From assembly GCA_950022295.1 (NCBI GenBank), contig OX465600.1, positions 294,917,782 through 294,981,781 of the forward strand: a stretch of DNA of 64,000 bases. The letters run 5' to 3'. The notes under the pieces are model-generated. The model searched no databases and was not told the DNA's origin. It was given only the letters and a program-made list of their open reading frames with translations. The DNA is from Bromus sterilis (Eukaryota > Streptophyta > Magnoliopsida > Poales > Poaceae). Within the stretch, counting starts at the first letter, position 1; every line of letters starts with the position of its first letter. Positions 12,536 through 24,522 of the stretch are shown here, piece after piece. The position numbers were made by a program, and so were the translations under genes.

Positions 12536-14570
12536 TCAAGTTTTATCAAGAGAAAGAGAATAACTAGCCCGTGTAACGGACTCAAAAGGTAACTTGATTT
12601 TCTTTCTAGGGAAGTGTTCCATCCCCTTTTTGAATGGGAATTGGAATTTTATATTCCCCTCTTTAATGTCAATAACTGCACCAACGGTGCGAAGAAAAGG
12701 ACGTCCCAAAATAATTGGACATAAAGGTTCACACTCTATATCCATAACAATAAAATCAACGGGAACATAGTTGTCATTGACAATGATAAGAACATCGTCG
12801 ATCTTCCCCAAAGGTTTCTTTACGGAAGAATCAACAAGACGAACACCAAAAGAACAAGGCTCAAAAGGTTTTAATTCAAACATATCAAATATTCTTTTGG
12901 GCATAACGGAGGTACTAGCTCCAACATCACATAAAGCATAGCAAGAGAAGTTATTTAATTTAATTTTGATCATAGGATCCCAACCATCCTCTAGCTTCCT
13001 AGGTATGGAGGCTTCTACTCTAAGCTTCTCCTCCCTAGCTTTGATGAGAGCATTTGTGATATGCTCCGTGAAGGCAAGATTAAGTGTGCTAGTGTGGGGG
13101 TCCCTAGACATTTTGTGTAGTAAACTGATAACTTCTGAGAGGGTACAACTATCAAAATCAATATCACTACTATCAAAGGTGGTAGTAGTGTCATCTAGGC
13201 TCACTTGTTTGAAACCCTCTATGTTCATAGGAGTTTCTTTATCTGAGGTTGAGGTATTAGCATCACCATTAATAGGTCCAACGGGACTAGGAGTGCATTG
13301 GGTGCTAATAGTTTGAGTGTCCTCAACAATTTGGATAGTGGCAACTGTGTGGTGTGTAGGAAGGCTCTTAATTCTATCCTCTTCATCTTTTTCTCTAGCC
13401 CATCTTTCTTTAAGTTTAGCCATCATCCTAATGTTTTCATTGATTTGCAACTGGATAGCATTAATAGGAGTGGCCTTATTCTCCTCAAGGGGGGAGGTTC
13501 TAATTTTGAGCATCTCAATATCAAGGGCTAAGCTTTCTACCTCCAAAGAGAGATTATCTATTTTAGATAATTTCTCTTCTACATTTTTGTTGAAGGCTTT
13601 TTGGTAGTGATAAAGTCTCTAAGCATGCTTTCTAATTCAGAAGAGGGGTTCTTGTTTCTAGGATAGGTGTTGTTGTTCCCATAGTTGGATGGAAACGGTC
13701 TAGGATTGCTAGCAAAATTTCCCCTATAAGCATTGTTGTTGAAGTTGTTTCTAGCAATAAAGTTCACATCTACTTGTTCTTGAGCAACCAAAGAATTTAA
13801 AGGAAAATCATGAGGATCAATAGAGGGTTGCTTGGTAAGTAGAGATATAATTAAGTCAACTTTTTCATTGAGGGAGGTAATTTCCTCGACAGAATTTACC
13901 TTCCTACCTGTTGGAGCGCGTTCGGTGTGCCATTGGGAATAATTGGTCATCATTTCATCGAGAAGCTTCGTGGTAGCACCAAGTGTAGTTGACATAAAGG
14001 TTCCTCCCGCGGCCGAATCTAACAGGTTCCGCGAGGTAAAGTTCAAGCCTGCATAAAAAGTCTGGATAACCATCCAAGTAGTCAAACCATGTGTAGGGCA
14101 TTTCTTAACAAGTGATTTCATCCGTTCCCAAGCTTGGGCAACGTGTTCATTATCCAATTGCTTAAAATTCATAATATTACTCCTTAATTGGATAATCTTA
14201 GCAGGAGGGTAGTACTTCCCTATAAAAGCATCTTGCACTTATCCCAAGAATCTATGCTATTTCTAGGCAAAGATTGAAACCAGATTTTAGCATCTCCCCT
14301 TAAAGAGAAGGGAAAGAGCTTGAGCTTAACAACATCACCTTCTACTTCCTTATACTTTTGCATATCACATAATTCAACAAAATTATTCAAGTGTAAAGCA
14401 GCAGCATCTCCAGCACCAGAGAATTGATCTCTCATAACAAGGTTTAGCAAAGCAGGTTTAATTTCATAAGAGGTAGCTGAAGTGGCAGGTGTGGCAATGG
14501 GAGTGCAGATAAAGTATTGGTTGTTGTGACTAGTGAAGTCACATAACTTGGTGTTTTCAGTGGAATCCAT
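12536..14570 (-). pseudogene. Athila gag-protease, two frameshifts
   Basis: The frame starts at an ATG at 14568-14570 (MDSTENTKL), about 135 bases after the PBS. The gag part is recognisable from FSLRGDAKIWFQSLP, then GKYYPPAKI, FKQLDNEHVAQAWER and HGLTTWMVIQTFYAGL. The protease part has the active-site motif CDVGASTSVMP (plus-strand position about 12915-12932) and the later ILGRPFL motif, with LPF near its end. Two single-base shifts break it. One is near 14233 between WDKC and DAFIGKYY; the other is near 13602 in a run of A between the gag C-terminus and the segment KAFNKNVEEKLSK. The final frame stops at 12536-12538. No polymerase domains follow. A real gag-pro in sequence type, inactive as it stands. 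Confidence 0.88.
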
Positions 14571-14705
14571 AGTAGCAGCAAGTGTGGCAGATTTTTTTGT
14601 AGTTTTTGATAAAAGACACAAAGATAAAAACTGGAAGATAAACTAACAAGACTAAAAAACAAAGGTAAAGGGTAGTGTGCAACTCCCCTATCTTAGCACT
14701 TGGAG

Positions 14706-14723
14706 TCCCCGGCAACGGCGCCA
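14706..14723 (-). other. Primer-binding site of Athila element (tRNA-Asp type)
   Basis: On the minus strand TGGCGCCGTTGCCGGGGA lies ten bases after the 5' LTR end. It matches the complement of a plant tRNA-Asp 3' end, the usual primer of Athila elements. Confidence 0.88.
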
Positions 14724-14733
14724 GAAATTTGCT

Positions 14734-16381
14734 TGATGGCGCGAGGGTTGACGGGTGTAGTCTTCTCGCCCTTCGTTGGTGAGCCCCAAGTGGAAGGCGT
14801 GATGCAGCACAGCAACAAATTTCCCTCGGTAAATATACCAAGGTTTGTCTCCAGTAGGACTCCAGAGATGATAAGTAGGTGTCAGCGGCGCAACTGACGC
14901 GGACCTGCACACAGACACAGATAACTTTGTTCCCAACGAAGTTCAGAGAGGTTGTCAATCTCTCCGGTCTTGTTGTTTACAAAGGATAAAACGCAAGGGA
15001 TAATAATAGCAACTTGAAAGTAAATGCAGAAAAGTAAATAAAGCGTGGAAACAATGATAAGGATATGGAACGGGATACGTGATGTTCGCTAGTGATGTCT
15101 CTCTCCCAAAATACGATAAAATTGCTATGCGAGGTAAACAAATTACAGAAAGGCAATTGACAGGATTATGAACGCACCGCAATTCTAACTATGCTACAAA
15201 AGAAAGGAAGAGGTTCAAAAGCACAGGCAGTATGCCAAGGTAAGTAGACCAAAATCCATATGCATCTACTACTAATCATCCACCTTGAGATATCTATCCA
15301 GAACATCTCGCTGGTATTAAGTTGCGAGCCCCACCCAAAGTGTAAACCCAAAGCAACAGACAACTGCATTAAAAAGAACTCTGCGTAAAGTAAACAATCC
15401 TTGTAACCGTGGTTACAAGCACCGTTGTTTTCCCCCTTGTGGCAACAACACATCCCCTAGACTCATGTTGTTGTCACTCAAGCGTGTCATCGGGGGGCAT
15501 GAACCCACAATCTAGCATAACGCTCCCTCTTGGAGTCACTACCTACTACTTGGCCAAAGCAATAAACAACAACGGGGAACATGCAAGAATTACTTAGGAA
15601 CAAAAATATAAGAGATAAAAACCAAATATATTACTCTATCACAATCTAAACATAATTTCATAATCCATCAGATCCTATCAAACTCAACATAGCAATAGCA
15701 GAAATATTACAAAGGTGCCTCGATCATGTTGGGCAGCTCACGAGGTCTAAACAATGAAGACCAAAGAGGGGAGGAGAACATCACATAGCTACTGATCACG
15801 GACCCATGGTCCAAAGGAAAACTACTCTCGAGACATCCGGGGAGCATCCATGGTGGAGAGGAGACTCCCGGAGGTCAATCCTCCCTCCGGCAGGGTGCCG
15901 GGAAGAGGTCTTCTGGTGCTCCCGATCTTCGGAAGCGCAGCGGCGGCGGAATAGAGGCGAGTTCGCGGAATATGGTTCTGCTTCTGGGATTTTCCCGTGA
16001 CGGGGGATAAATAGGCGAAAGGGGGCAGCCAGAGGTGGGCCAGGGGCCCTAGGCGCCCCCCTGGCGCGGCCAGGGGTGGGGCCGCGCCGGGTGGCCGCTT
16101 GGGCCCCCCGTGGCTCCCCTCTGGCCCTCCCGGGCTCTTCTCGAAGCTTCCGTCACGCTGATTTTTTATCTGAATTTTCCCGAATTTTTCTGGCACTTTT
16201 TATATGGGGGAAACTGAAATAGAAAAACAGCAGAAAACAGGAACTGGCACTGGGGTGCACTGAGTTAATAGGTTAGTCCAAATATGATCAAAAGTGTATG
16301 TAAGTGTATCTAGATCATAGCAATATCACACAAAACATGCATGGAGCAAGCAGAAATTATAGATACGTTTTGGACGTATCA
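14734..16381 (-). mobile_element. 5' LTR of Athila element
   Basis: Same termini and same 1648-base length as the copy at 8110-9757. It is followed by the target duplication CAACT and then by Tat sequence. Confidence 0.92.
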
Positions 16382-16439
16382 CAACTCAAGGGCAAGACCC
16401 AGACTTAGCCCACTCGAAGGATTCAAGATCACGGCGGAC

Positions 16440-19400
16440 ATGTCCGCCGCCCCATCAAGACCACTCGAGCTACAGTCATGCCAGGACCGATATTACGGTG
16501 ACAGCCAAGCACAGCGCCAGCGCCGTAGGAGTCGACGACCCAAAAGAATGGCGAGGGGCCTCTACGAAGAGATCCCACTCGACGAACTGCAACGCGCAGC
16601 GGAGGACTCACAAATCTTCCGACAACCCACCACCGCCCCGGCACCCGCCGCACATCAAGACAATGACTACGAGATCGAATCCAGCGATCAGCAGAATCAC
16701 CGCCAAGGCAGAAGGAATCGACGACCCAAAAGGCGCGCATGGGATAACTACGGTAGAGCCCCAATGAACGAGCCACATCACGCAGTCGCGCAACTGACGA
16801 CCACTCGACGACATACTGTCGCACGAGCATCTGCCGTCAACCAAGACAGCGACTCCGAGACACCTGTTGGCGAGTACTACGACCCAGGTCGAAGGCCGGA
16901 TGAATTCACCAACCTCATCAGGAACCAAAACATGAGTCGAGGAATCGAAATCGATCCTCGCTTCCACGTACACCCGGAGGATCACGAGCAGATCTTCAGA
17001 ATTTCAAGAAGGAAGAGGCATGCCGGATCCAGCAAACTCACGGCCAGAGAGTAGCTAGCAGGACCCTGCACGATCCACAGCTTCGAGGATGACTGGGGAC
17101 GCGTCAGGTCAGGGCACACTTTGAGAGACTGCCGCCTGTTCAACGAGCTAGCCGAGGACCTCAAGAAGGAGAAGCAGAAAGACGACAGACGCAACCAACG
17201 ACCCGAGCAATCGCCGACCTCAAACCCGGAAGGACGTCACAGCCCGTCGCAAGCACAGGTGCTCATGATCCAAGAAGGAAGAGTACCGCAAGCACAACGG
17301 GACGCCCAAACCCTGCAGGCCAGAGCAGCCGAGAGCATAAACATAGTCGAAGTCTACCAATTGCATGACACGGAGACCAGCATCACGTTCTCACAGGACG
17401 ACCATCCACTCGCAGTCCCAAGACCAGGGCATGCACCCCTAGTGCTCGATGCACAAATCGGAGGATACGACATGGACCGGGTCTTCATGGACGGAGGCAG
17501 CAGCATGAACATCATCTTCACCAGCACCCTGCAAAAGATGTTGATCCCACGATCAGTGTGGAGAAAATCAAGCACCGAGTTGCACGGGGTAGTCCCAGGA
17601 GAAGCAGCCACATCCCTCGGAGTCGTTGAACTCGAAGTTGTCTTTGGCAACCGGCGTAACTTCACAAAGCACGTCCTCGAGTTCGAGGTACTCGAGTGGC
17701 AATCGCAGTATCACGCCATACTGGGACGACCAGCATTCGCGCAATTCATGGCGGTCCCACACTACGTCTACCTCAAGCTCAAGATTCCAGGATCATCAGG
17801 AGTCCTCACGATCAACGGAAGTTTCATCAAATCAGATCAATGTGATCGTGACTTCCACAGAATCTCCGACACATTCGGAGCCAAACAAGAACTCAGAGAA
17901 ATAGCCATGGTGACGGACAAGAGTACCTTCCCATTGGCGAACCGAAGCGAATCCAGGGAGTACGGACGCGACTTCAGCATCGACGGTGACACAGTCACTC
18001 ACCAAGTACACCCGACGGACCCAGACAAAACAGTCCGCGTGTACGCCCACCTACCAGAGGAGCAGGCAGCGGCTCTCGTCGCTTTCCTTCGAGACGAATG
18101 GGAAATATTCGCCTGGTGCCCGGCCGACATGCCTGGGATACCACGCGAATTCGCGGAACACGCCCTACGCATCAAGCCAAACACGAGGCCAGTGAAGCAA
18201 GCGCTGAGACGATTCTCGGAGCCCAAGTGCAGAGCAATCGGAGAGGAAGTCAACCGGTTACTCAACGCCCAGTTCATCCGAGAAACGAAGAAAGACACCT
18301 GGATAGCCAACCCAGTGCTGGTGCCCAAGAAAGACACGACCGTACTGCGCATGTGTGTCGACTACGGACCAGTCAACAAACATTGCCCGAAGGACCACTT
18401 CCCCCTGCCTAGAATCGATCAGATAATCGACTCAACAGCAGGGTGCGATCTACTCTCCTTTCTTGACGCTTACTCAGGATACAACCAGATCAAAATGAAG
18501 GAAGAAGACGAAGAACACACATCGTTCATCACCCCCTACGGTGTATTCTGCTACAAGACCATGCCCTTCGGGCTCAAAAACGCAGGCGCCACTTACCAAC
18601 GAATGATGCAGGCCTGCCTGAAGGAGAAAATCGGAAGAAACGTACAATTCTACGTAGACGACATCGTCATCAAGACCTATAAATCAGCGACACTACTCGA
18701 CGACCTGCGCGAAACCTTCGCGGCACTCAACAAATACAGAATCAAACTCAACCCAAAGAAGTGCGCATTCGACGTACCGGCAGGAAAGTTGCTCGGCTAC
18801 ATGGTCTCTGCCCGCGGGATCGAAGCAAACCCCGAGAAAGTCCAAGCCATCACCCGCATGCAAGAACCAACCGACGTCAAAGGAGTACAGCAGCTCACTG
18901 GAAAACTCGCAGCCCTAAGCCGCTTCATCAGCAGGCTGGGAGAACGCACGCTGCCTTTCTACCAGCTGCTCGGGAAAGGAGAGAAATTCGAGTGGACGGA
19001 GGAAGCCCGCCAAGCATTCGTGGACCTGAAAAAGACGCTCTCGACCCCACCAATCCTGGCGGTACCCAAGGAGCGAGAGAAACTATACCTCTACGTGGCA
19101 GCACGAAGCAGTGTAGTAAGCACAGCGCTCGTTGTCAAACGCGCAGAAGAAGGCAAAGTCCAGAGCATTCAGAGACCAATCTACTACCTCAGCATGCTCC
19201 TGACCAAATCCCAGCAGCGGTACCCGCACTATCAGAAGCTACTACTGGCCATCATCATGACCTCAAGAAAGGTGTCCCAATACTTCGACGAGCACCCTAT
19301 CACAATCGTGAGCAGCGCACCACTCGCCGACATACTCAATAACCCTGGAGCAACCGGGCGAGTCGCCGAGTGGAACATCGAGCTCAGCCCACGGGACCTG

Positions 19401-21285
19401 CAGTTCAAGCACCCAACAACCATCAAAGCCCAAGTACTCCCAGATTTCATGGTTGAGTGGACGGAGGTTCAAAACCAAGCCCCCCAGACCTATCAAGCTC
19501 ATGGTCAATGTTCTTCGATAGGTCAAAGATACAACAAGGAGCTGGGGCAGGAGTTGTAATCATCTCCCCCAAAGGAACAAAGCTGAAATACGTCCTCCAG
19601 ATCAACTTCAGTCACGCCTCCAACAACGAAGTAGAATACGAGGCACTCCTCCATGGCATGCGCATGGACAAAACATGCGGAGCCACTCACCTCATAATTT
19701 ACGGGGACTACAACCTCGTCGTCCAGCAGACGATGAGAAACTGCAACGCAATAGCCGACAACATGGCGGCATACCGAAAGCTCTACAACAAACTCAAAGG
19801 AAATTTCGACGGTTGCGAGCTCAACTACATCACCAGGGACAACAACACAGAAGTCGACGAGCTCGCGAACATCGGTTCGACCAGGGCGCCCGTACCACCC
19901 GGCGTTTTTCTCGAAAGCATCAACCGGAGGTCCATCAAGGTGCAGGCAGCAACATCTGAAGCAGTCGTGGACGGCGAAGACGCAATAGCACAGGTGGCAG
20001 CAGCAACCCTATCATAAGGCACAGGCACCAGCACATCCAAAAACACAGCCCCGACAGAGTTCGAAGGACCCGTCTGGACAAAACCGTTCCTCGATTCCTA
20101 ATCGAAGGCACGCTACCACAAGACGTGGCTGAAGCACGACGCATCAGCCGACGATCCAAGGCATTCACGGTGATAAACAGACAACTATATAAGCGCAGCA
20201 TCACCCAGATACTCCAAAAGTGCATTGACGAAGAAGACGGCAAAGCCCTCTTGCTCTAAATCCACAAAGGCATCTGCGGACACCACGCGAGCAGCCAAGT
20301 GATCGTGTCCAAAGCATTTCGAGCTGGGTTCTACTGGCCCACAGCAATGAAATACGAAGAGGAAATTGTGCGACGTTGCGTCGCCTGCCAAAAATTCGCC
20401 AACAGGCCACACGCTCCCGCATCAGAGCTCAATACCATACCACTATCCTGGCCGTTCGCCACCTGGGGACTCGACATGGTGGGCCCACTAAAGAAATCAT
20501 CAAAGGGCGGAAGGACACACCTGCTCATCGCAGTCGACAAGTTCACCAAGTGGATCGAAGCAGTGCCCATCACCAGCTCCACAGCTCTCACGGCTGTCAA
20601 CTTCATCAAGTCGATTATCTTCAGATTCGGAGTACCACACAACATCATCACGGACAACGGCACGAACTTCACGGCCGCAGAATTTCAGAACTTCTGCGAA
20701 GAACTGAGCATCAAAATCAATTACGCATCAGTCGCGCACCCACAGTCCAACGGCCAGGTGGAAAAAGCAAACGGCCTTGTCTGTGGAGGAATCAAGAAAC
20801 GACTCCTCGCACCACTCGAGCAAGCCGCCGGTAACTGGGTAGAAGAACTCCCCGCGGTCCTGTGGAGCTTACGAACCACGCCAAACACTGCAACCCAATA
20901 CACACCCTTCTTCATGGTGTACGGAGCAGAGGCAGTCCTGCCACATGACCTCAAGTTCGGAGCACCCAGGGTCACCGGATACGAGGAAGAAGAAGCATTA
21001 CAAGAGGAAAAAGATACGGCTGACGAAGAAAGAGACACAGCCCTGGCAAAATCAGAAGGGTACCAAGACAAACTGCGTACCTACCAAAGCAGTCGACTGC
21101 GCACTAGAACCTTCAACAAAGGCGATCTAGTCCTACGACTAATACAAGAGAAGGTCCACAAACTTGCCCCCCAATGGGAAGGACCATTCATAGTCTCAGA
21201 AGTCATCGGAGGCGGCGCTTATAGCCTGAAGAACCCAAAGACATACGAGGATGTGGGCAACCCATGGAACGTAGCAAACTTGTGA
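16440..21285 (+). pseudogene. Tat-lineage gag-pol polyprotein, broken
   Basis: Gag starts at ATG 16440 (MSAAPSRPLE) and has Arg-rich repeats (RRSRRPKR, RRNRRPKRR). A TAG at 17052-17054 interrupts it just before a CX2H...GHTLRDC zinc knuckle. The central gag core appears to be missing. Pol continues in the same frame: protease FMDGGSS near 17484, RT with YVDD at 18651-18662, and RNase H 1 to about 19480. A frameshift near 19480 leads to the second RNase H (to the TAA at 20015-20017), the dual arrangement typical of Tat. Another frame change near 20095 and a TAA at 20257-20259 precede the integrase. The integrase keeps its zinc finger (GHH, CVAC) and D,D35E core (GLDMVGP, ITDNGTNF, GQVEKANG), ending at 21285. 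The codons have many C-ending triplets, unlike the AT-rich flanks. Confidence 0.92.
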
Positions 21286-21364
21286 CTATTCTATCCATAG
21301 CCCCTATCGGTCGGACATGACCGGCAATTCATGTAAATCGCTTGACCGCAATAAAATATACTGC

Positions 21365-21890
21365 CATCTGAAAGCACTCGGGGGCTGAAGAGGACCCCCC
21401 CCCCCCGAGCAACTGCCATCGCACACGCGATCTTAATCGAAGCACTTGGGGGCTGAAGAGGAACTCCCCCCCCCCCCCCCGAACATATGCTATCGCACAT
21501 GCGATCTTAATCGAAGCACTCGGGGGCTGAAGAGGAAAGTCCCCTCCGAGCAACTGCCATCGCACATGCGATCTTAACCGAAGCACTCGGGGGATGAAGA
21601 GGAAACTCCCCCCCCCCCCCGAGCAACTACCATCGCACATGCGATCTTAACCAAAGCACTCGGGGGCTGAAGAGGAAAAACTCCCCCCCCCCGAGCAACT
21701 GCCATCGCACACGCAATCTTAATCGAAGCACTCGGGGGCTTAAGAAGAAAAACCCCCCGAGCAACTCCATCGCCTACGCGATCTTAATCCAAGCACTCGG
21801 GGACTTAAGAAGAAAAAAAAACCGAGCAGCGCTATCGCCTACGTGACCCCCTCCATGAAGCACTCGGGGTCTCGCGCACAAACCCCACCC
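21365..21890 (+). repeat. Tandem repeat in Tat 3' region, about 8 units of 65-75 bases
   Basis: The unit begins with a variant of GAAGCACTCGGGGGCTGAAG, continues with a C-rich run, CGAGCAACTGCCATCGC and GATCTTAA. Unit starts lie near 21368, 21437, 21511, 21580, 21653, 21725, 21790 and 21855. Units differ mainly in the length of the C run. Tandem arrays in this position are known in Tat-lineage elements. Confidence 0.88.
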
Positions 21891-21899
21891 GAGAGACGA

Positions 21900-22616
21900 C
21901 TATCAACACTCCCATGGCATCCAAGCACTTTTGAAGAAACTTTGGAGGAAGCACAAGTTCATCTAGTCTTCACCCGATTGCCACCGATCACCCAAAGACT
22001 CGGGGCCTACTCCCATCGGGAGCGCTGCTGCGCACCCGATAAAAAGACAACAAAGGAAACAAATTTTAGCCTATGCCTGACCCTTCGACTCAAGCGTAGC
22101 CTCGGGGGCTACTCCCATCGGGAGAGCTGTCGCGCACCCGATAGAACCAACAGTACCAAGTATAGGATGGACCCGAAGGCAGTCCCCAGCAGTAAAAGAC
22201 TCTCAGTTACAAAAGGATTCGAAGACAGCTCCTGATGGTCAAGACACGGTTTTCGGTGGCATAAAAGGCTCAAGTATAAATTCCACTACAAAGGATAAAA
22301 CACAGTTTCCATCATAGATATCATCTTCAGTACAAAAGGACTCAACTACATTTGGATAGAAGGCAGCTCTCGTTACAATAGAAAATCACCCAAGGAATTA
22401 TGACTTCTACATGTGTGCCCATGAGGGGTAATCTACTCTAGTACAAGAGCATCATCACAGACAAAGTAGGAGTCGAAGCAGCAGGTTCATGATGTCAATG
22501 ACATAACAAAAGGTGAAGCTCGACTTATTTGCAGAACCATTGGAGCCACTGCTCCACCAGCTTCTTCTCCAGCTCCACCCAAGCTGCCGGCGAAGATGAC
22601 GCTGCTGCCTCCAGTT
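21900..22616 (+). other. Tat 3' non-coding region, proximal part
   Basis: I find no supported coding sequence here. It has two dispersed copies of a CTCGGGGCCTACTCCCATCG-like segment (near 21999 and 22101) that resemble the tandem repeat unit and the element's polypurine tract. Confidence 0.6.
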
Positions 22617-23258
22617 TTACAAGGTCGCCTGTCGCACTCGTTTAACCGGTGGCTTGACATCGAGGTCTTCTTCAGAGGCAGAGGAGGAAGCCGTTGAAGA
22701 TGGCTCAGCACCACCGCCAGAAGAGTCCCTGGAAGAAGAAGAAGCCGAAGACGCCGGTGATGGACTTCTCGACTTTGTGGAATTATCGCTGCTCGACTCC
22801 TGCCCATGCGGATCCATGTTGTTGCCACTCGGATCGAAAGCGCGGATAGTCACAGTGCTCTCACCATCAAAACGACAGCTGAGCATATCACCATCCCGCA
22901 AATTCAACCGCCGAGCAAATAAACTCCAACCAGAGCCAAGAAAAATCAAGCGAGAGCTATCAACCTCTAAATCAACATAAGAAGGAGATCAACAGCTCCC
23001 TTGAAGGTGCAGAAGCAAGCCATCCAAGCCACGTTCAGAGACAATGGCAGAAAAAGCAGAGGGAAGAAGGATGCGATTGGCACTTTGGCCACGAACACGC
23101 AAAATAAAATCGTAGCGCCAGAATCCCTCCTCCAAGGGAGAGGAGGAAGGCACCGGCACCGCACAATGGCGGCTACCACGGCATGAACGTGGTGTGCGGC
23201 TACCACGGCCATGACGACCACGACCACGGCCACGGCCAACACCTCGCCTAGGAACCAT
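22617..23258 (-). pseudogene. Antisense ORF with B3-like DNA-binding domain inside Tat element
   Basis: On the strand opposite to gag-pol, one frame runs from ATG 23256-23258 to a stop at 22617-22619 (213 codons). A single internal TGA at 22989-22991 interrupts it. The N-terminus is Arg/Gly-rich (RGVGRGRGRGRHGRG). The middle has the layout of a plant B3 domain: FWRYDFILRV, then RILLPSAF, GLDGLLLHL, YVDLEVDSSRLIFLGSGW, SLFARRLNLRDGDMLSCRF and VTIRAFD. The C-terminus is Ser-rich and acidic and ends with basic residues (VKPPVKRVRQATL). The frame is the same on both sides of the TGA, so it is one gene with one nonsense change, not two genes. A TATA box lies upstream. The B3 assignment is from pattern only; no ERF, MADS or zinc-finger signature fits. 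A product would be expected in the nucleus if the TGA were read through, or in intact copies of the family. Confidence 0.72.
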
Positions 23259-23325
23259 GAGCGGAAGAAGAGACGAAGAAAGAGGTGAAGCAGCGAGTTG
23301 GATAGAAGCGTGGAAGAGAAAGGCC

Positions 23326-23333
23326 TATTTATA
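23326..23333 (-). promoter_or_regulatory. TATA box for the antisense B3-like ORF
   Basis: The minus strand reads CTATAAATAGG, a near-ideal plant TATA box, about 68-75 bases upstream of the ATG at 23258. That spacing would leave a leader of about 40 bases. No such box is placed for plus-strand transcription here. Confidence 0.6.
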
Positions 23334-23339
23334 GAACAA

Positions 23340-24522
23340 CTACCATCAAGGCACAGAGAAGCCAAAACGACAGCAGCAATTAATTCAAAGACCAATCGTC
23401 CCAGCCGTCTCGGACTCCAAGACGAAGATGCTCTCTCATGGGACGCACTATACGCAAGACGCGTCAATTCGCGCGCGTTTCTAACGCGCGTCTGGGAAAC
23501 CCAACCGGCGCCTGCCGCACGCCACAACAACCATCATTATGACCGGTCCTGAAGATGTGACGGTTCAATGGCAGAGCATCACTGCCAGCCATCAAACAGA
23601 GGCATCACTGCCCCTCACAAACAGCAAAAGAAAAACCAAAGAGACACCAAGGCTCTGATATTCCATCTTTCAAATCTTTTTCCCCAAGGAAGAAAAACAT
23701 CTTACTCCCATCGGGAGCGTACATCATAAGAGTCCCGGGTGCTCCCTCACCTAAAGGTTAGCCACGTGCTCGAGTAAAAACTCGCACTTATGAGAGTCTC
23801 GGGTGCTCCCTCAAATCCGACGAAAGACAAAAAAACATTCGCCAAGACCATACGGTGCTAAGAGTTCCGGGTGCTCCCTCACCTGAAGAGCCGAAACGGC
23901 ATTCGAGTGATTACTCGCGAATAACCCCCCGACTGAGCACTCGAAACAAAGCTCCTCGGGTGAATGAGTGAACAACTCGCTTGATGTTTTGTTCCAAGCA
24001 GGTGCAATGCTATAAGGCTCCGCGCCTCAAAAACACACTTTCCTGGAACACGATACACTGTGCCCAGATGCCACGCAAGATTAGCGTGTAGGTAAGACCC
24101 CGCTGCGAAGTACGGCCGGGCTGGGACTTGCCGAAGAGCGATTTCACTCCCAACCTTTCCCATGCGCAGAGCATGATAGATAAGTCGGGCGGACGCGCCT
24201 TAGGCTACACACATTACTGGTGGCAAATGAACACCGTAAGACCTGAAGCAGCCGGACTTTTGCTCGACACCAGTGTTCCAAGCTCACGTCGAGGGACGTG
24301 GGTTTGATTGGGCTACCGTGGTATATGCCCTAGTGCAATTCACCAAGGCTCGACCCGTCGACTCCTTGGGCCCTTTCAGCTTAGCATCCCTCGAAACATG
24401 TTTTTTCATGGCCACCAGACTGCCAGCGACCCACGAATGAACCGTGCATATCAATAGACGACACATGAATGTACTCGAGTCCCCGCGCGACTCTTCGAGT
24501 CCCCCAGGCACTCAGGGGCTAC
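23340..24522 (+). other. Tat 3' non-coding region, distal part, with short repeats and polypurine tract
   Basis: No supported gene. Three copies of AGAGTCYCGGGTGCTCCCTC occur at 23729, 23791 and 23860, spaced 62-69 bases apart. The polypurine tract GGCACTCAGGGGCTAC (24507-24522) abuts the 3' LTR. Confidence 0.65.

Larger units (their letters stand above)
8110..16381 (-). mobile_element. Athila-lineage retrotransposon, non-autonomous, reverse orientation (Sabrina-like)
   Basis: Two 1648-bp LTRs (8110-9757 and 14734-16381) are flanked by the perfect 5-base duplication CAACT (8105-8109 and 16382-16386). On the minus strand the order is 5' LTR, PBS complementary to tRNA-Asp, gag-protease, a non-coding stretch, polypurine tract and 3' LTR. 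The internal region is about 5 kb. I find no reverse transcriptase, RNase H or integrase, so it would need proteins in trans. By eye the LTRs differ at about 40 positions. The Sabrina-like label rests on general resemblance and is tentative. Confidence 0.9.

Noticed and set aside
16341..16439. Earlier ATG for the Tat gag frame
   Set aside because: These bases are mostly in the inserted Athila LTR (to 16381); the native start is the ATG at 16440.
21329..21640. Minus-strand frames encoding repeated peptides
   Set aside because: They are translations of the tandem repeat and its C runs.
21365..21890. Regular repeats considered as a CRISPR-like array
   Set aside because: Units are adjacent tandem copies without unique spacers, inside a plant retrotransposon.
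22487..22828. Second frame overlapping the antisense B3-like ORF
   Set aside because: It is a shadow in another frame with no domain; the B3-like motifs are in the frame starting at 23258.
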